The translations under genes and the position numbers were made by a program. 33,221 nt of DNA from NCBI GenBank assembly GCA_945873475.1, contig CAMCDF010000004.1:1-33221 (forward strand), given 5' to 3'. The stretch is from Bifidobacterium breve. Lineage in GTDB: Bacteria > Actinomycetota > Thermoleophilia > Miltoncostaeales > Miltoncostaeaceae. Of this stretch, positions 1 through 8,702 are shown in pieces (position 1 is the stretch's first letter; each line of letters opens with the position of its first letter). A model generated the notes under the pieces. The model did not search any database. It saw nothing but the letters and a program-made list of their open reading frames with translations, and had not been told where the DNA came from.

Positions 1-2
1 GG

Positions 3-257
3 GTGGGAGCCGAGGTGCTGGAGATGCGCGCCGCGCCCGATCAGGCCGCCGCACTGGCAGCCGCCGCGAGCCCCCGCAACCTCGTGGAGGGCGACGTGGT
101 GATGGCCTTCGGCGACAGCGCCCACGACATGCGGGTGCGGGCCGATGCCGCGGGCATCGCGTGGGATCTCGTGGCCGAGCGGCGGGCCACCCTCGAGGAC
201 CTGTTCATCGTGCTCACCGGCCACTCCCTGCGGGAGTCGTCAGCCGGCGGCGACTGA
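3..257 (+). CDS. ABC transporter ATP-binding protein, C-terminal fragment (start outside window)
   Basis: Reading frame open from window start; C-terminus ...ERRATLEDLFIVLTGHSLRE resembles the typical C-terminal segment of ABC-type exporter ATPases (TLEDVFLxLTGxxLRD). Confidence 0.7.
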   Translation: MGAEVLEMRAAPDQAAALAAAASPRNLVEGDVVMAFGDSAHDMRVRADAAGIAWDLVAERRATLEDLFIVLTGHSLRESSAGGD

Positions 258-1055
258 CTACGCGGACGTCTCCGTGACCTCCGCTGAGGTGGTCTGCGAG
301 GCCCATGGCGCCGGGCGCCCGAACACCGACGCCAGCCAGATACCGACCGCGTACAGGATGATCTGCGGCACCATCAGCAGCAGCATGCTGGCCGGGTCCC
401 CGCCCGGGAGAACGGCCGCGATGGCCGCGATCACCACGATGGCGATGCGCCAGCCCCGACGGAACTGAGAGGCCGTCACGAGCCCCAGGCGCGCGAGCAC
501 GAGCATCGCGATGGGCACCTCGAACACCAGGCCGCCGGCGAGCATCAGCGTGAGGGCGAACGAGAAGTACTCGTTCGCGCGCAGCGCCACCTCGAAGTCG
601 TTGCCCGCGAAGCCAAGCAGCCACTGCAACGCCACCGGCAGCACCAGGAAGTACACGAAGAAGACGCCGCCGATGAACAGCGCCGATACCCCGCTCACGA
701 CCGCCAGCATCTTCCTGCGGGTCTGGTCTCCGATTGCCGGGACCACGTACGCGTAGAGCTGGTACAGCAGCACCGGCAGGGTCACCAGCACCGACGCCCC
801 GAAGACCACCTTCAGGATCACCAGGAAGGGTTCGGTGGGCGACAGCGCCAGCAGGCTGCGGTATTCGGGCGACAGGGGCTCCAGCAGCACGTCGAGCAGC
901 CACTCGTTGAACACGTAGAGCACGGCGAATGCCACTGCCAGCGTGATCACCGCGATGAAGAGCCGCTTGCGCAGCTCGGTGAGGTGCTCGACGACGCTCA
1001 GCTTGTCGTCGGGGTCGACGCGGCCGACGCCGATGCGCCCGAACAGGCGGCCCAT
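258..1055 (-). CDS. tatC: Sec-independent (twin-arginine) translocase subunit TatC
   Basis: 265 aa, multi-TM; N-terminal VVEHLTELRKRLFIAV and SPTEPFLVILKV are typical TatC; adjacent to tatA. Confidence 0.95.
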   Translation of the reverse strand: MGRLFGRIGVGRVDPDDKLSVVEHLTELRKRLFIAVITLAVAFAVLYVFNEWLLDVLLEPLSPEYRSLLALSPTEPFLVILKVVFGASVLVTLPVLLYQLYAYVVPAIGDQTRRKMLAVVSGVSALFIGGVFFVYFLVLPVALQWLLGFAGNDFEVALRANEYFSFALTLMLAGGLVFEVPIAMLVLARLGLVTASQFRRGWRIAIVVIAAIAAVLPGGDPASMLLLMVPQIILYAVGIWLASVFGRPAPWASQTTSAEVTETSA

Positions 1056-1058
1056 GCG

Positions 1059-1364
1059 CTACCCCGTCGCGGGCGGGCGTTCCGTGGGCGGTGCGTCACC
1101 GCTGACCACGATGCCCTCCAGCACGTCCGGCGCGGTGGTGGGCTGCTCGGGCGTGCCGGCCGTCGCGGTGGTCACCGGTGCGGCCTGGGCGGCCGGCGTG
1201 GGAGCCGGAGCGGGGTCGTCGTGCCGGTCGCCGCTGAGGGTGTCCTTGAAGTCGCGGATGCCCTTGCCCACCGCGCGACTGAACTCCGGCAGCTTCGTGG
1301 GGCCGAGCACCAGCACGGCGATCACGAGGACGATGATGATCTGGATTGGGGAGATATCGAACAT
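1059..1364 (-). CDS. tatA: Twin-arginine translocase TatA/TatB-family protein
   Basis: MFDISPIQIIIVLVIAVLVLGPTKLPEFSRAVGKGIRDFK: single N-terminal TM, FGPxKLPE-like hinge, amphipathic helix. Confidence 0.92.
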   Translation of the reverse strand: MFDISPIQIIIVLVIAVLVLGPTKLPEFSRAVGKGIRDFKDTLSGDRHDDPAPAPTPAAQAAPVTTATAGTPEQPTTAPDVLEGIVVSGDAPPTERPPATG

Positions 1365-1435
1365 CGGTCTGCGAAGGCTAGACCCCGCGGACGTTCGCGG
1401 CCAGCGGCCGCGCCCCCTGGGATAGGGTTTCCCTC

Positions 1436-1726
1436 ATGCCGAATGACCCCGTTTCGTCCACCGAGGACGTCGTGATCCGCCAGATGCGCGACCAGATCAT
1501 CGACAACGACCTCAAGCTGATCCAGGCCATCAACCAGCGCCTCACCCTGGTCGCGCGCCTGCGCGGCTACAAGCAGGAGCGCGACCTGGAGTTCGTCGAC
1601 CCCTCCCGCGAGGAGTGGATGCACCGCTACCTGCGCGGGGCGAACAAGGGGCCGCTGTCAGATGACGGGCTCACCGAGATCTACGGGCACGTGCTCGAGC
1701 TGACCAAGCGCGAGACCGCCGACTGA
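1436..1726 (+). CDS. Chorismate mutase (AroQ-type, stand-alone)
   Basis: 96 aa all-helical; ...RQMRDQIIDNDLKLIQAINQRLTLVARLRGYKQERDLEFVDPSREEWMHRYL resembles AroQ chorismate mutase. Confidence 0.75.
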   Translation: MPNDPVSSTEDVVIRQMRDQIIDNDLKLIQAINQRLTLVARLRGYKQERDLEFVDPSREEWMHRYLRGANKGPLSDDGLTEIYGHVLELTKRETAD

Positions 1727-1730
1727 CCCA

Positions 1731-2213
1731 CTAGTCGGCGAAGTCCTCCGGGGTCACCTGGTCGAGGAACTCCTTGAACTTCTCGACCATGTCCTCGTCG
1801 TCCTCGGGCTCGTGCTCGAACTCGATGGCGTTCTCATCCAGCAGGTCGTCCGCCGCGAAGATGGGGGCGCCGGTGCGCACGGCCACGGCGATCGCGTCGC
1901 TGGGGCGGGCGTCGACCTCCACATCCGGGCCCGGGGTGCTGAGCTGGATCAGCGCATAGAAGGTGTTGTCGCGCATCTCGGTGACCGTCACCTTCGACAC
2001 CTCGGCCTGCAGGCCGTCGATCATCTCGGTGATGAGGTCGTGGGTCATCGGGCGGGGCGACTCCGTGCCCTGCAGCTTCATCAGGATCGCCGCGGCTTCC
2101 GCGTGCCCGATCCAGATGGGCAGGAACCGGTTGCCGTCGACGGTCTTGAGCAGCACGATGGGCTGCTTCCCGACCATGTCGAAGCTGACGCCGTAGATGA
2201 CCATCTCCTGCAT
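1731..2213 (-). CDS. Bifunctional nuclease family protein (DUF151/BFN)
   Basis: MQEMVIYGVSFDMVGKQPIVLLKTVDGNRFLPIWIGHAEAAAI...PRPMTHDLITEMI...ARPSDAIAVAVRTGAPIFA matches the BFN family pattern. Confidence 0.93.
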   Translation of the reverse strand: MQEMVIYGVSFDMVGKQPIVLLKTVDGNRFLPIWIGHAEAAAILMKLQGTESPRPMTHDLITEMIDGLQAEVSKVTVTEMRDNTFYALIQLSTPGPDVEVDARPSDAIAVAVRTGAPIFAADDLLDENAIEFEHEPEDDEDMVEKFKEFLDQVTPEDFAD

Positions 2214-2268
2214 GCCCCGATCATAGACACGGTCGTGGGGCCACTCCGGTGCTATGGTCCCGCGCCGC

Positions 2269-2342
2269 GGGCGATTAGCTCAGGTGGTTAGAGCGCATCC
2301 CTGATAAGGATGAGGTCCCAGGTTCGAGTCCTGGATCGCCCA
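2269..2342 (+). tRNA. tRNA-Ile (anticodon GAT)
   Basis: Cloverleaf by eye: acceptor GGGCGAT/ATCGCCC + A, D-arm GCTC..GAGC, anticodon stem CATCC/GGATG with loop CTGATAA, T-arm CCAGG TTCGAGT CCTGG; CCA not encoded. Confidence 0.97.
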
Positions 2343-2359
2343 TCAGCCATCCCGCCGAG

Positions 2360-4123
2360 GTGGCGGCTCCCGGAGTTGGCTCCATCCGCACACTGAACCC
2401 CCGCTGGATCACCCTGCTGCTCATCGTGGCAGCCACAGCGGCGGCCACGGTGGTCACGTTCCGCATCACCATCACGCCGCTGGATGCCTCGCCGGTATTC
2501 CTCGTGTCGGCGGTGGGCATGGTGCTGCTGGCCCGCTTCGGGCGCCGGGCATGGCCGGCGTTCGCACTGGGAGACGTGATCGGTGAGTGGCTGGGCACCT
2601 CGCGACCGGCGCCGCTGATACTCGTGGTCGTCATCACGCACGTTCTCGTCGCCCTGGCCGGCGCCACCTGGATGGTCGACCACGACGCCTGGCCCGGCGA
2701 CCTGCGGACCTCCGTGCGCTACGTGGTGGGCGCAAGCGCACTGGCCATCGTCCAGGGCCTCGTGTTCGTCGCCATCTCGTACGGCCTCGACCCGCCGGCC
2801 GCAGGGGCAAGCCTGCGCAACGAGTTGCTGTGGGTGACCGTCGGGGTCCTCGTGGGGTTCCTGGTGGGCGGAACGTTCCTCGCCGCATGGCTTCGCGCCG
2901 AACGCGGCAGCAAGGGCGCGCTTCGGCCCGCATTCGGGCTGATCGCCATCACGGGTGCCGCCGCAGGCGGCCTGGCGGGGCCGATCAGCGTGATGGTCCC
3001 CCTGGCGCTCATGGGCACCCTGCTGCTCACCTCGCGCGCCGGGAGGCGCTGGGGCGGGGCTGCCCTGATCATCGTCGCTGCATGCGCCTTCGTGGGCGCC
3101 GAACGCGGAATGGCGCCGATGGGCGGGACGGGAACCACAGGGGCGCTGGCCAACGTGATGGTGACCCTCGCGCTGATGGGAGGGTTCGTCGCACTGCTGG
3201 GCGGCTATCGCCGCACGGGGCAGGCGGCCTCGCACCCGGTGGCCACCGTCGCCCTGGTGTTCGCCGGGATCATGCTGGTGGCCGGCATCTCAGGGGTGGG
3301 CGCCAGCGCCATCGTGGTGACGGACAACGCGCCGCTCGTCGTGGCCGGGATGTTCACAGCGGTTTCCGCGATAGGACTGGCCATCCTGCGCTCCGCGCGG
3401 CCCGTCGACCGGCCGCTGCACCGGCGTGGCGTGATGCTGGCGTCGTGCGCGGGGGTGCTCTATGCACTCAACCTCGCGCTGTACTTCGGTGCCGAGCCCC
3501 TCATCGGGCCCGGGGCCGCAACCGCATTGGCCATGATCAGCCCCCTTCCGGTGGTCATCCTGTCGGTCATCTTCCTGCGGCTGCGCACGTCGTGGGGGGT
3601 GGTGGCCGGTATCGCCATCATCGTCGGCGGCGCGCTGGTGGCGGCGATGGGGTCGTTGTCGAACCCCTGGGGCATTGCACTCGCCGTGTTGTCGGCCGTG
3701 GCATTCGCCGGGTCGGTCATCGTCACGCGCAAGGCCCTTGGGCAGGGCGGCATCATCGAGATCGCGCTGGTCTCCACCGCATCGGCGGCAATCGTGTCGC
3801 TGGTGGCCGGGGTCATCGTCTCGGGCCCCGGAGCACTGCTGCTGCCCGCAGACCAGATTCGCGCAATCGCCCTCGCCGCGCTGGGAGCGCAGCTGGTGCC
3901 GATACTCGGTCGCACCTGGGCGCTCGAGCACATGGGGGCCGATCTGGTGGGCGCCGAGGGCGTGCTCGGCCCGGCATCGACCGGCCTGCTGGCGTTCTGG
4001 TTGCTCACGCCGCCCGATGCCGCCACCCAGTGGATAGGACTTCTCGTCATCGCCGCCGGCGCGGTGCTGGCGGCCCTCGCCGGCGGGCGCGTTACCCGGC
4101 CCCCCGGACCAGCCGACCCCTAG
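2360..4123 (+). CDS. Multi-TM protein: N-terminal MASE1-like sensor membrane region fused to C-terminal EamA/DMT-type transporter domain
   Basis: 587 aa, GTG start 18 nt after the tRNA; N-terminal ...SPVFLVSAVGMVLLARFGRRAWPAFALGDVIGEWL resembles MASE1; C-terminal ...GAATALAMISPLPVVILSVIFLRLRTSWGVVAGIAIIVGGALV resembles EamA. Confidence 0.7.
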   Translation: MAAPGVGSIRTLNPRWITLLLIVAATAAATVVTFRITITPLDASPVFLVSAVGMVLLARFGRRAWPAFALGDVIGEWLGTSRPAPLILVVVITHVLVALAGATWMVDHDAWPGDLRTSVRYVVGASALAIVQGLVFVAISYGLDPPAAGASLRNELLWVTVGVLVGFLVGGTFLAAWLRAERGSKGALRPAFGLIAITGAAAGGLAGPISVMVPLALMGTLLLTSRAGRRWGGAALIIVAACAFVGAERGMAPMGGTGTTGALANVMVTLALMGGFVALLGGYRRTGQAASHPVATVALVFAGIMLVAGISGVGASAIVVTDNAPLVVAGMFTAVSAIGLAILRSARPVDRPLHRRGVMLASCAGVLYALNLALYFGAEPLIGPGAATALAMISPLPVVILSVIFLRLRTSWGVVAGIAIIVGGALVAAMGSLSNPWGIALAVLSAVAFAGSVIVTRKALGQGGIIEIALVSTASAAIVSLVAGVIVSGPGALLLPADQIRAIALAALGAQLVPILGRTWALEHMGADLVGAEGVLGPASTGLLAFWLLTPPDAATQWIGLLVIAAGAVLAALAGGRVTRPPGPADP

Positions 4124-5064
4124 GCGGTACCGGGCGCCCGGGGCGGATCGAGGCGATCAATGGCCGCCGCAACGGCGGCCTCGTCGGCGAACACGAGCTC
4201 CACGATGACCCTGCCCTTCGCCGCGGAGCGCACGCGCACCGGGGCGTCGAAGACACCGGCGAAGGCGTCGATCGCCTCGTCCGTGATGCCCGGCGCGGGG
4301 CGCCCGGCGCGTGCGGCGCGCGATGGCTCATCGGTGTTCGCCCGGGCGAGGTCCTCGGTGGCCCTTACGGAAAGTCCCTGCTCAGAAGCAGCTTTTGCCA
4401 CGGCGCGGCGTCGCTTGGCCCCGTCGGCCATGAGGATCGCCCGCCCATGCCCCTCGGTGAGGGTGCCCACCACGAGCATCTCCTGCACGTCGTCGGGCAG
4501 CTCGAGCAGGCGGATGAGGTTGGCCACCGACGACCGGCTGCGGCCCACGCTGCGGGCCACGTCGGCCTGCGTCTGCCCGAAGTCCTCCACCAGGGCGGCC
4601 AGGGCCTGGGCGGTCTCCACGGGGTCCAGGTCCTGGCGCACCAGGTTCTCGACCAGGCCCACCTCGAGGCGCTCGCGCTCGTCGGCATCGCGCACGACCG
4701 CGGGGAGCTCGGCGAGCCCGGCGATCTGCGCGGCGCGCCACCTGCGCTCACCGGCGATCAGCTCGTAGTCACCCCCGCCGAGATCGCGCACCACCACCGG
4801 CTGGATCAAACCGGTTGACGCGATCGACTCGGCCAGCGCGGCAAGGGCCTCGTCGTCGATGCGCCGCCGCGGCTGGGCGGTGTTGGGACGAATGCGCTGT
4901 ACCGGCAGCACCAGCAGGCGCTCGCCGGTGGCAGTGGCGGCGGGCGGGCCGGGCGAGGGGGCGTCAACCGGGGCGTCAACCGGCGGGGCGACGGCCACGG
5001 GTGCATCACCCAGCAGCGTGGACAGGCCCCGCCCCAGACGCTTGGACGGCTTCTTCTCAGCCAC
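4120..5064 (-). CDS. parB: Chromosome partitioning protein ParB
   Basis: KRLGRGLSTLLGD N-terminus, ELIAGERRWRAAQIAGL, GLVENLVRQDLDPVETAQAL motifs. Confidence 0.97.
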   Translation of the reverse strand: MAEKKPSKRLGRGLSTLLGDAPVAVAPPVDAPVDAPSPGPPAATATGERLLVLPVQRIRPNTAQPRRRIDDEALAALAESIASTGLIQPVVVRDLGGGDYELIAGERRWRAAQIAGLAELPAVVRDADERERLEVGLVENLVRQDLDPVETAQALAALVEDFGQTQADVARSVGRSRSSVANLIRLLELPDDVQEMLVVGTLTEGHGRAILMADGAKRRRAVAKAASEQGLSVRATEDLARANTDEPSRAARAGRPAPGITDEAIDAFAGVFDAPVRVRSAAKGRVIVELVFADEAAVAAAIDRLDPPRAPGTA

Positions 5065-5818
5065 GCTGTGCGACCTCCTTGGCCACCTCGAAATAGGCGT
5101 CCGCCGCCGCGCAGTGCGGGTCGTAGCGGATCACCGGCTCGCCGAACGACGGCGACTCGGTCACGCGCACGTTGCGCGGGATCACCGTCTGGAACACGTC
5201 GCCAGGAAAATGCCTGCGTACCTCGGCAATAACCTCGCCGCTGATGCGCGTGCGGGGGTCGTGCATGGTCATCAGGATGCCGCTCACGCGCAGCGCGGGG
5301 TTCAGGCGGGCCCGCACCTCACCGATGGTCTCCATCAGCCGCGAGAGGCCCTCCAGGGCGTAGTACTCGCACTGCACCGGCACGATCAGCCGGTCGGCAG
5401 CCACCAGGGCGTTGACCGTCACCAGGTCGAGCGAGGGCGGGCAGTCCACGAATACGTACGGATACTCGGCGGCGGCACCCGCCAGGGCCGCCTTCATGAG
5501 GCCCTCGCGGCCTTCGCGATCCACCAGCTCCACAGCGGCGCCCGCGAGATCGGCGCTTGCGGGCACCAGGTCGAGGTTGGGCACCACCGTCGGAATGCGG
5601 GCAGCGGTCACCGATGCACCATCCAGCAGCACATCGGCCATCGTGAGGGCATCCGGACCCGGCCTCTCGCCGGCCAGCACACCGCTGGTGGCGTTGGCCT
5701 GCGGGTCGGCATCCACCAGCAGCACCCTCGTGCCCGCCTCGGCCAGGCACGCGGCGATGTTGATGGTCGAGGTCGTCTTGCCCACCCCGCCCTTCTGATT
5801 CGCGACGGCGTAGATCAT
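5057..5818 (-). CDS. parA: Chromosome partitioning ATPase ParA/Soj
   Basis: MIYAVANQKGGVGKTTSTINIAACLAEAG deviant Walker A; overlaps parB start. Confidence 0.97.
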   Translation of the reverse strand: MIYAVANQKGGVGKTTSTINIAACLAEAGTRVLLVDADPQANATSGVLAGERPGPDALTMADVLLDGASVTAARIPTVVPNLDLVPASADLAGAAVELVDREGREGLMKAALAGAAAEYPYVFVDCPPSLDLVTVNALVAADRLIVPVQCEYYALEGLSRLMETIGEVRARLNPALRVSGILMTMHDPRTRISGEVIAEVRRHFPGDVFQTVIPRNVRVTESPSFGEPVIRYDPHCAAADAYFEVAKEVAQRG

Positions 5819-6516
5819 GCGAGGGGGCGCTTGGCGGCCATTCCCGGCCTGCGGGGGTAACGATCAGGGGTCGGAGCAACCTTGCTCCACAAAGAGAAGT
5901 GCCTGCTCACACCGGGAATCGGTGTGACATCGATGTCAGGGGCCCGCTCCAGGCCCAGCTCCGCGCCGGCCAGCGCGGCAGCGGCCGCATCATCGGCGTC
6001 ACGTCGGCCGCGCCAGGCCACCAGCGTTCCGTCGGGGGCGATAAGCGGGGCGGCGAGCTCCATCACCACGGGCAGGGATCCCAGGGCCCGGGCGGTGACC
6101 ACCGGGTGCTGGTCGCGCTCATCCAGCGCCAGGGTCTCGCTTCGCTCGGCCACGACGCGCACATTAGGGAATCGCACCGCGGCACGGCGCAGCCAGTCGG
6201 CCTTCCGTCCCTCGCTCTCGACGAGCGTGATGGGTACGTGCGGCATCACGGCGGCCAGCGCCAGACCCGGAAAGCCTCCGCCGCTGCCCAGGTCGGCGAT
6301 GCCCTTCGCATCACGGACCTCCGGTAACAGCATGCCGCTCAGCGAGTCGACCACATGAACCGAGATCGCCGTGTCGATGTCGCGCACGGACGAGAGGTTC
6401 TGCGGCTCCTCCAGCATCTCCGCGAGCACTGCGGCCAGTTCATCCGCCGCGGCCGGGTCCACCGGCACGCCCATGTCGGAACAGCGCTGGATGATGGTGC
6501 TGGCGGTGCGTTTCAC
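5815..6516 (-). CDS. rsmG: 16S rRNA (guanine527-N7)-methyltransferase RsmG
   Basis: IADLGSGGGFPGLALAAVMP, VESEGRKADWLRRA motifs; GTG start; canonical position beside parA. Confidence 0.95.
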   Translation of the reverse strand: MKRTASTIIQRCSDMGVPVDPAAADELAAVLAEMLEEPQNLSSVRDIDTAISVHVVDSLSGMLLPEVRDAKGIADLGSGGGFPGLALAAVMPHVPITLVESEGRKADWLRRAAVRFPNVRVVAERSETLALDERDQHPVVTARALGSLPVVMELAAPLIAPDGTLVAWRGRRDADDAAAAALAGAELGLERAPDIDVTPIPGVSRHFSLWSKVAPTPDRYPRRPGMAAKRPLA

Positions 6517-6524
6517 GTGAAACG
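6509..6524. promoter_or_regulatory. parS: parS centromere-like site (ParB binding)
   Basis: Perfect 16-bp palindrome CGTTTCACGTGAAACG, containing the parS core GTTTCACGTGAAAC, next to parAB. Confidence 0.93.
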
Positions 6525-6533
6525 CCGGGGGCC

Positions 6534-7007
6534 CTACTCGGAGACGAGCGGCACGACCACGATGCGGCGCTTGGGGTCTTCGCCCTCGCTGCGGGTCTCC
6601 ACATCGGTTCGGTCGACCAGCGCCATGTGCACCGTGCGGCGATCGAGAGCACTCATGGGGTCGAGCTCGATCTCCTCGCCGTACTCCACGGCCTCATCCG
6701 CGGCCTTGGCGGCCAGACGCGCCAGCAGCTCGGCGCGCTGCGCGCGGTAGCCGGCCGCATCTACCAGGACGCCCCGCCGCTGTCCGCCGGGCTGGCGCCT
6801 CACGGCCTGGGCGGCGAGCACCTGCACCGCGTCCAGCACCTCGCCATCACGCCCGATGAGGGCATCGAGGTCGTCGCCATCAACGCGGGCCACCAGACCA
6901 CCTTCGTCGCCGTCCTCAATGGTGACCGTGGCGGTCAGGCCAAGGCCCTCCACTGCGGCCTCGACGATTTCGAGAAGGGCGTCGCGCCCGGGGTCGTTGT
7001 CGCTCAC
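6534..7007 (-). CDS. jag: Jag/KhpB-like R3H and KH domain RNA-binding protein
   Basis: DALIGRDGEVLDAVQVLAAQAV KH-type segment, R3H-type C-terminus; canonical gene order rpmH-rnpA-yidD-yidC-jag. Confidence 0.9.
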   Translation of the reverse strand: MSDNDPGRDALLEIVEAAVEGLGLTATVTIEDGDEGGLVARVDGDDLDALIGRDGEVLDAVQVLAAQAVRRQPGGQRRGVLVDAAGYRAQRAELLARLAAKAADEAVEYGEEIELDPMSALDRRTVHMALVDRTDVETRSEGEDPKRRIVVVPLVSE

Positions 7008-8086
7008 TTGCGCCTCTTCGGTGGCTTGCGGCTGGCCGGGCGGGATGGACCCCCCGAGACCTTTCGTGATGGTGGCTTGCGCTTCTTCTTGCCCTGCGAC
7101 TGCGTGCCGGATTCCGCCTGCGGGGCCTCGGGCTCATCCCCGGACGTGGCGTCGGCTGCATCGTCGGCGGCGTCGGACTCCTGGGCCGCGACCTCAGTCG
7201 CGGCGGGCAATGGGGCCGCTGCGGCGCCATTGCCCCCGGAATCGGCCTTGCCCTTGCCCCGGCGCCTCTTCGGCACGGCCTTGGAGCGCACCTGGACATC
7301 CTCGGTGGACGCCGCGTCGCCGGTGAGTGCGGCCTGCTCGGCGTCGTCGGCGGCGGCCTCGTCGTCGCCGGAATCCGCGTCATCATCGCTGATATTCGGG
7401 TTTCCGGTGAGGGATCCGCCCTTGGCCTCGATCTCGGCCTCGATGCGGCGCTTCAGCACCAGCTGCTGGCCGGCGGTCCACAGGTTGGTGGTGGCCCAGT
7501 AGATGACCAGTCCGGCCGGCACGGGGAACTGGAAGATGAAGAACACGATTCCGATGGGCAGAAGGCGCATGAGCCAGCGCTGGTTCTTGCTCATCGTGGG
7601 GGTGGCCGAGAGCTCCGACGAGATCAGCTGCGACAGCGCGTACACGGCGATGAGCGGGATGACCGCCCACCCGATCTCGGTGAGCAGCTTCGATACATCG
7701 GGCACCACGTACATGAACGACAGGTCGCTGCCGTCCGTGAAGTCCTGGCTTTGCAGCGTGTAATAGAGGGCGATGAAGACCGGCGCCTGCAGCAGCAGCG
7801 GAAGGCAGGAGCCGAACGGATTGACGTCGTTCTCCTTGTAGAACTTCATCATTTCTTCCTGCAGCTTCTGCTTGTTGCCCTTGTACTTCCGCTGCAGTTC
7901 CTTCATCTGCGGCGCGACCTCCTGCATGCGCCGCGCAGACTTGTACTGCTTCACGAACAGGGGCAGCAGGATCAGGCGCACCACCAGGGTGAGCATGACG
8001 ATCGCCCAGCCCCAGGTGAAGCCGATGCCGTGGAAGAAGTCGAGTACGGCGCGGAGCGGCGCCTCGAGAAGATCGAGTGGGTTCAT
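7004..8086 (-). CDS. yidC: Membrane protein insertase YidC with long low-complexity C-terminal tail
   Basis: GWAIVMLTLVVRLILLPLFVKQYKSARRMQEVAPQMKELQRKYKGNKQKLQEEMMKFYKENDVNPFGSCLPLLLQAPVF. Confidence 0.96.
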   Translation of the reverse strand: MNPLDLLEAPLRAVLDFFHGIGFTWGWAIVMLTLVVRLILLPLFVKQYKSARRMQEVAPQMKELQRKYKGNKQKLQEEMMKFYKENDVNPFGSCLPLLLQAPVFIALYYTLQSQDFTDGSDLSFMYVVPDVSKLLTEIGWAVIPLIAVYALSQLISSELSATPTMSKNQRWLMRLLPIGIVFFIFQFPVPAGLVIYWATTNLWTAGQQLVLKRRIEAEIEAKGGSLTGNPNISDDDADSGDDEAAADDAEQAALTGDAASTEDVQVRSKAVPKRRRGKGKADSGGNGAAAAPLPAATEVAAQESDAADDAADATSGDEPEAPQAESGTQSQGKKKRKPPSRKVSGGPSRPASRKPPKRRK

Positions 8087-8316
8087 CGCGCTCCGAAGAG
8101 GGTCTGGTCGGCGGGGTAGTCCACGCCGCCCTTGCTCCAGGGATTACAGCGCAGCAGGCGCCAGCTGGCGAGCACAAAACCCCTGCTCACACCAAACATC
8201 TGGATCGACTCCACGGCGTATTCCGAGCATGTCGGGTGATACTTGCAGCGCCTGGGGAACAGGGGCGACACCACGCGCTGATAGCCCCGCACCAGGCTGA
8301 TGACCAGGCCCCTCAT
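8083..8316 (-). CDS. yidD: Membrane protein insertion efficiency factor YidD
   Basis: VRGYQRVVSPLFPRRCKYHPTCSEYAVESIQMFGVSRG...RLLRCNPWSKGGVDYP. Confidence 0.97.
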   Translation of the reverse strand: MRGLVISLVRGYQRVVSPLFPRRCKYHPTCSEYAVESIQMFGVSRGFVLASWRLLRCNPWSKGGVDYPADQTLFGAR

Positions 8317-8690
8317 GCGGCGGCGGCCGGCGAGGCCTTCTCCACCAGCTCGGTGAGGCGCTCCCCGAGGGCCTCGGATCCGCGCTCCTCGATGTACTCG
8401 TGGGCACCCGGGCGGGCGATCACCACGTAGTCCACACCCGGCGGAAGCCCCGGTTGGATGCGGGAAAACTGCTCTCTGAGCACGCGCTTCACGCGGTTTC
8501 GCTCCACGGCTCCGCCCACGCGCTTGCCCACCGACAGACCGAGGCGAGCCGAATCGCCCTCGCCCCGGTTGAAGGCGTAGACGACCAGGTGCCGACCCGC
8601 GGCCGACGTGCCGCGGCGGTAAACGGAGTCGAAATCACCGGATCTGGTGACCCGGCTGCGCCTGCCTCGAGGAGCGGCGCCGTCCGGCAC
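8313..8690 (-). CDS. rnpA: Ribonuclease P protein component
   Basis: RVTRSGDFDSVYRRG...RLGLSVGKRVGGAVERNRVKRVLREQFR-like RNR motif; between yidD and rpmH. Confidence 0.95.
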   Translation of the reverse strand: MPDGAAPRGRRSRVTRSGDFDSVYRRGTSAAGRHLVVYAFNRGEGDSARLGLSVGKRVGGAVERNRVKRVLREQFSRIQPGLPPGVDYVVIARPGAHEYIEERGSEALGERLTELVEKASPAAAA

Positions 8691-8702
8691 GGAGCCAGCG
8701 GC

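Noticed and set aside
1436-1726. Idea that the chorismate mutase beside tatAC is an exported (Tat) enzyme
   Set aside because: No twin-arginine or Sec signal peptide at the N-terminus; adjacency looks incidental.
2224-2258. Possible sigma-70-like promoter (TAGACA ... TATGGT) upstream of tRNA-Ile
   Set aside because: Spacing of 23 bp is too long and the match is weak.
2587-4818. 743-aa Arg/Gly-rich forward ORF
   Set aside because: Runs through the EamA-fusion gene in another frame and antisense to parB; composition typical of a spurious GC-rich frame.
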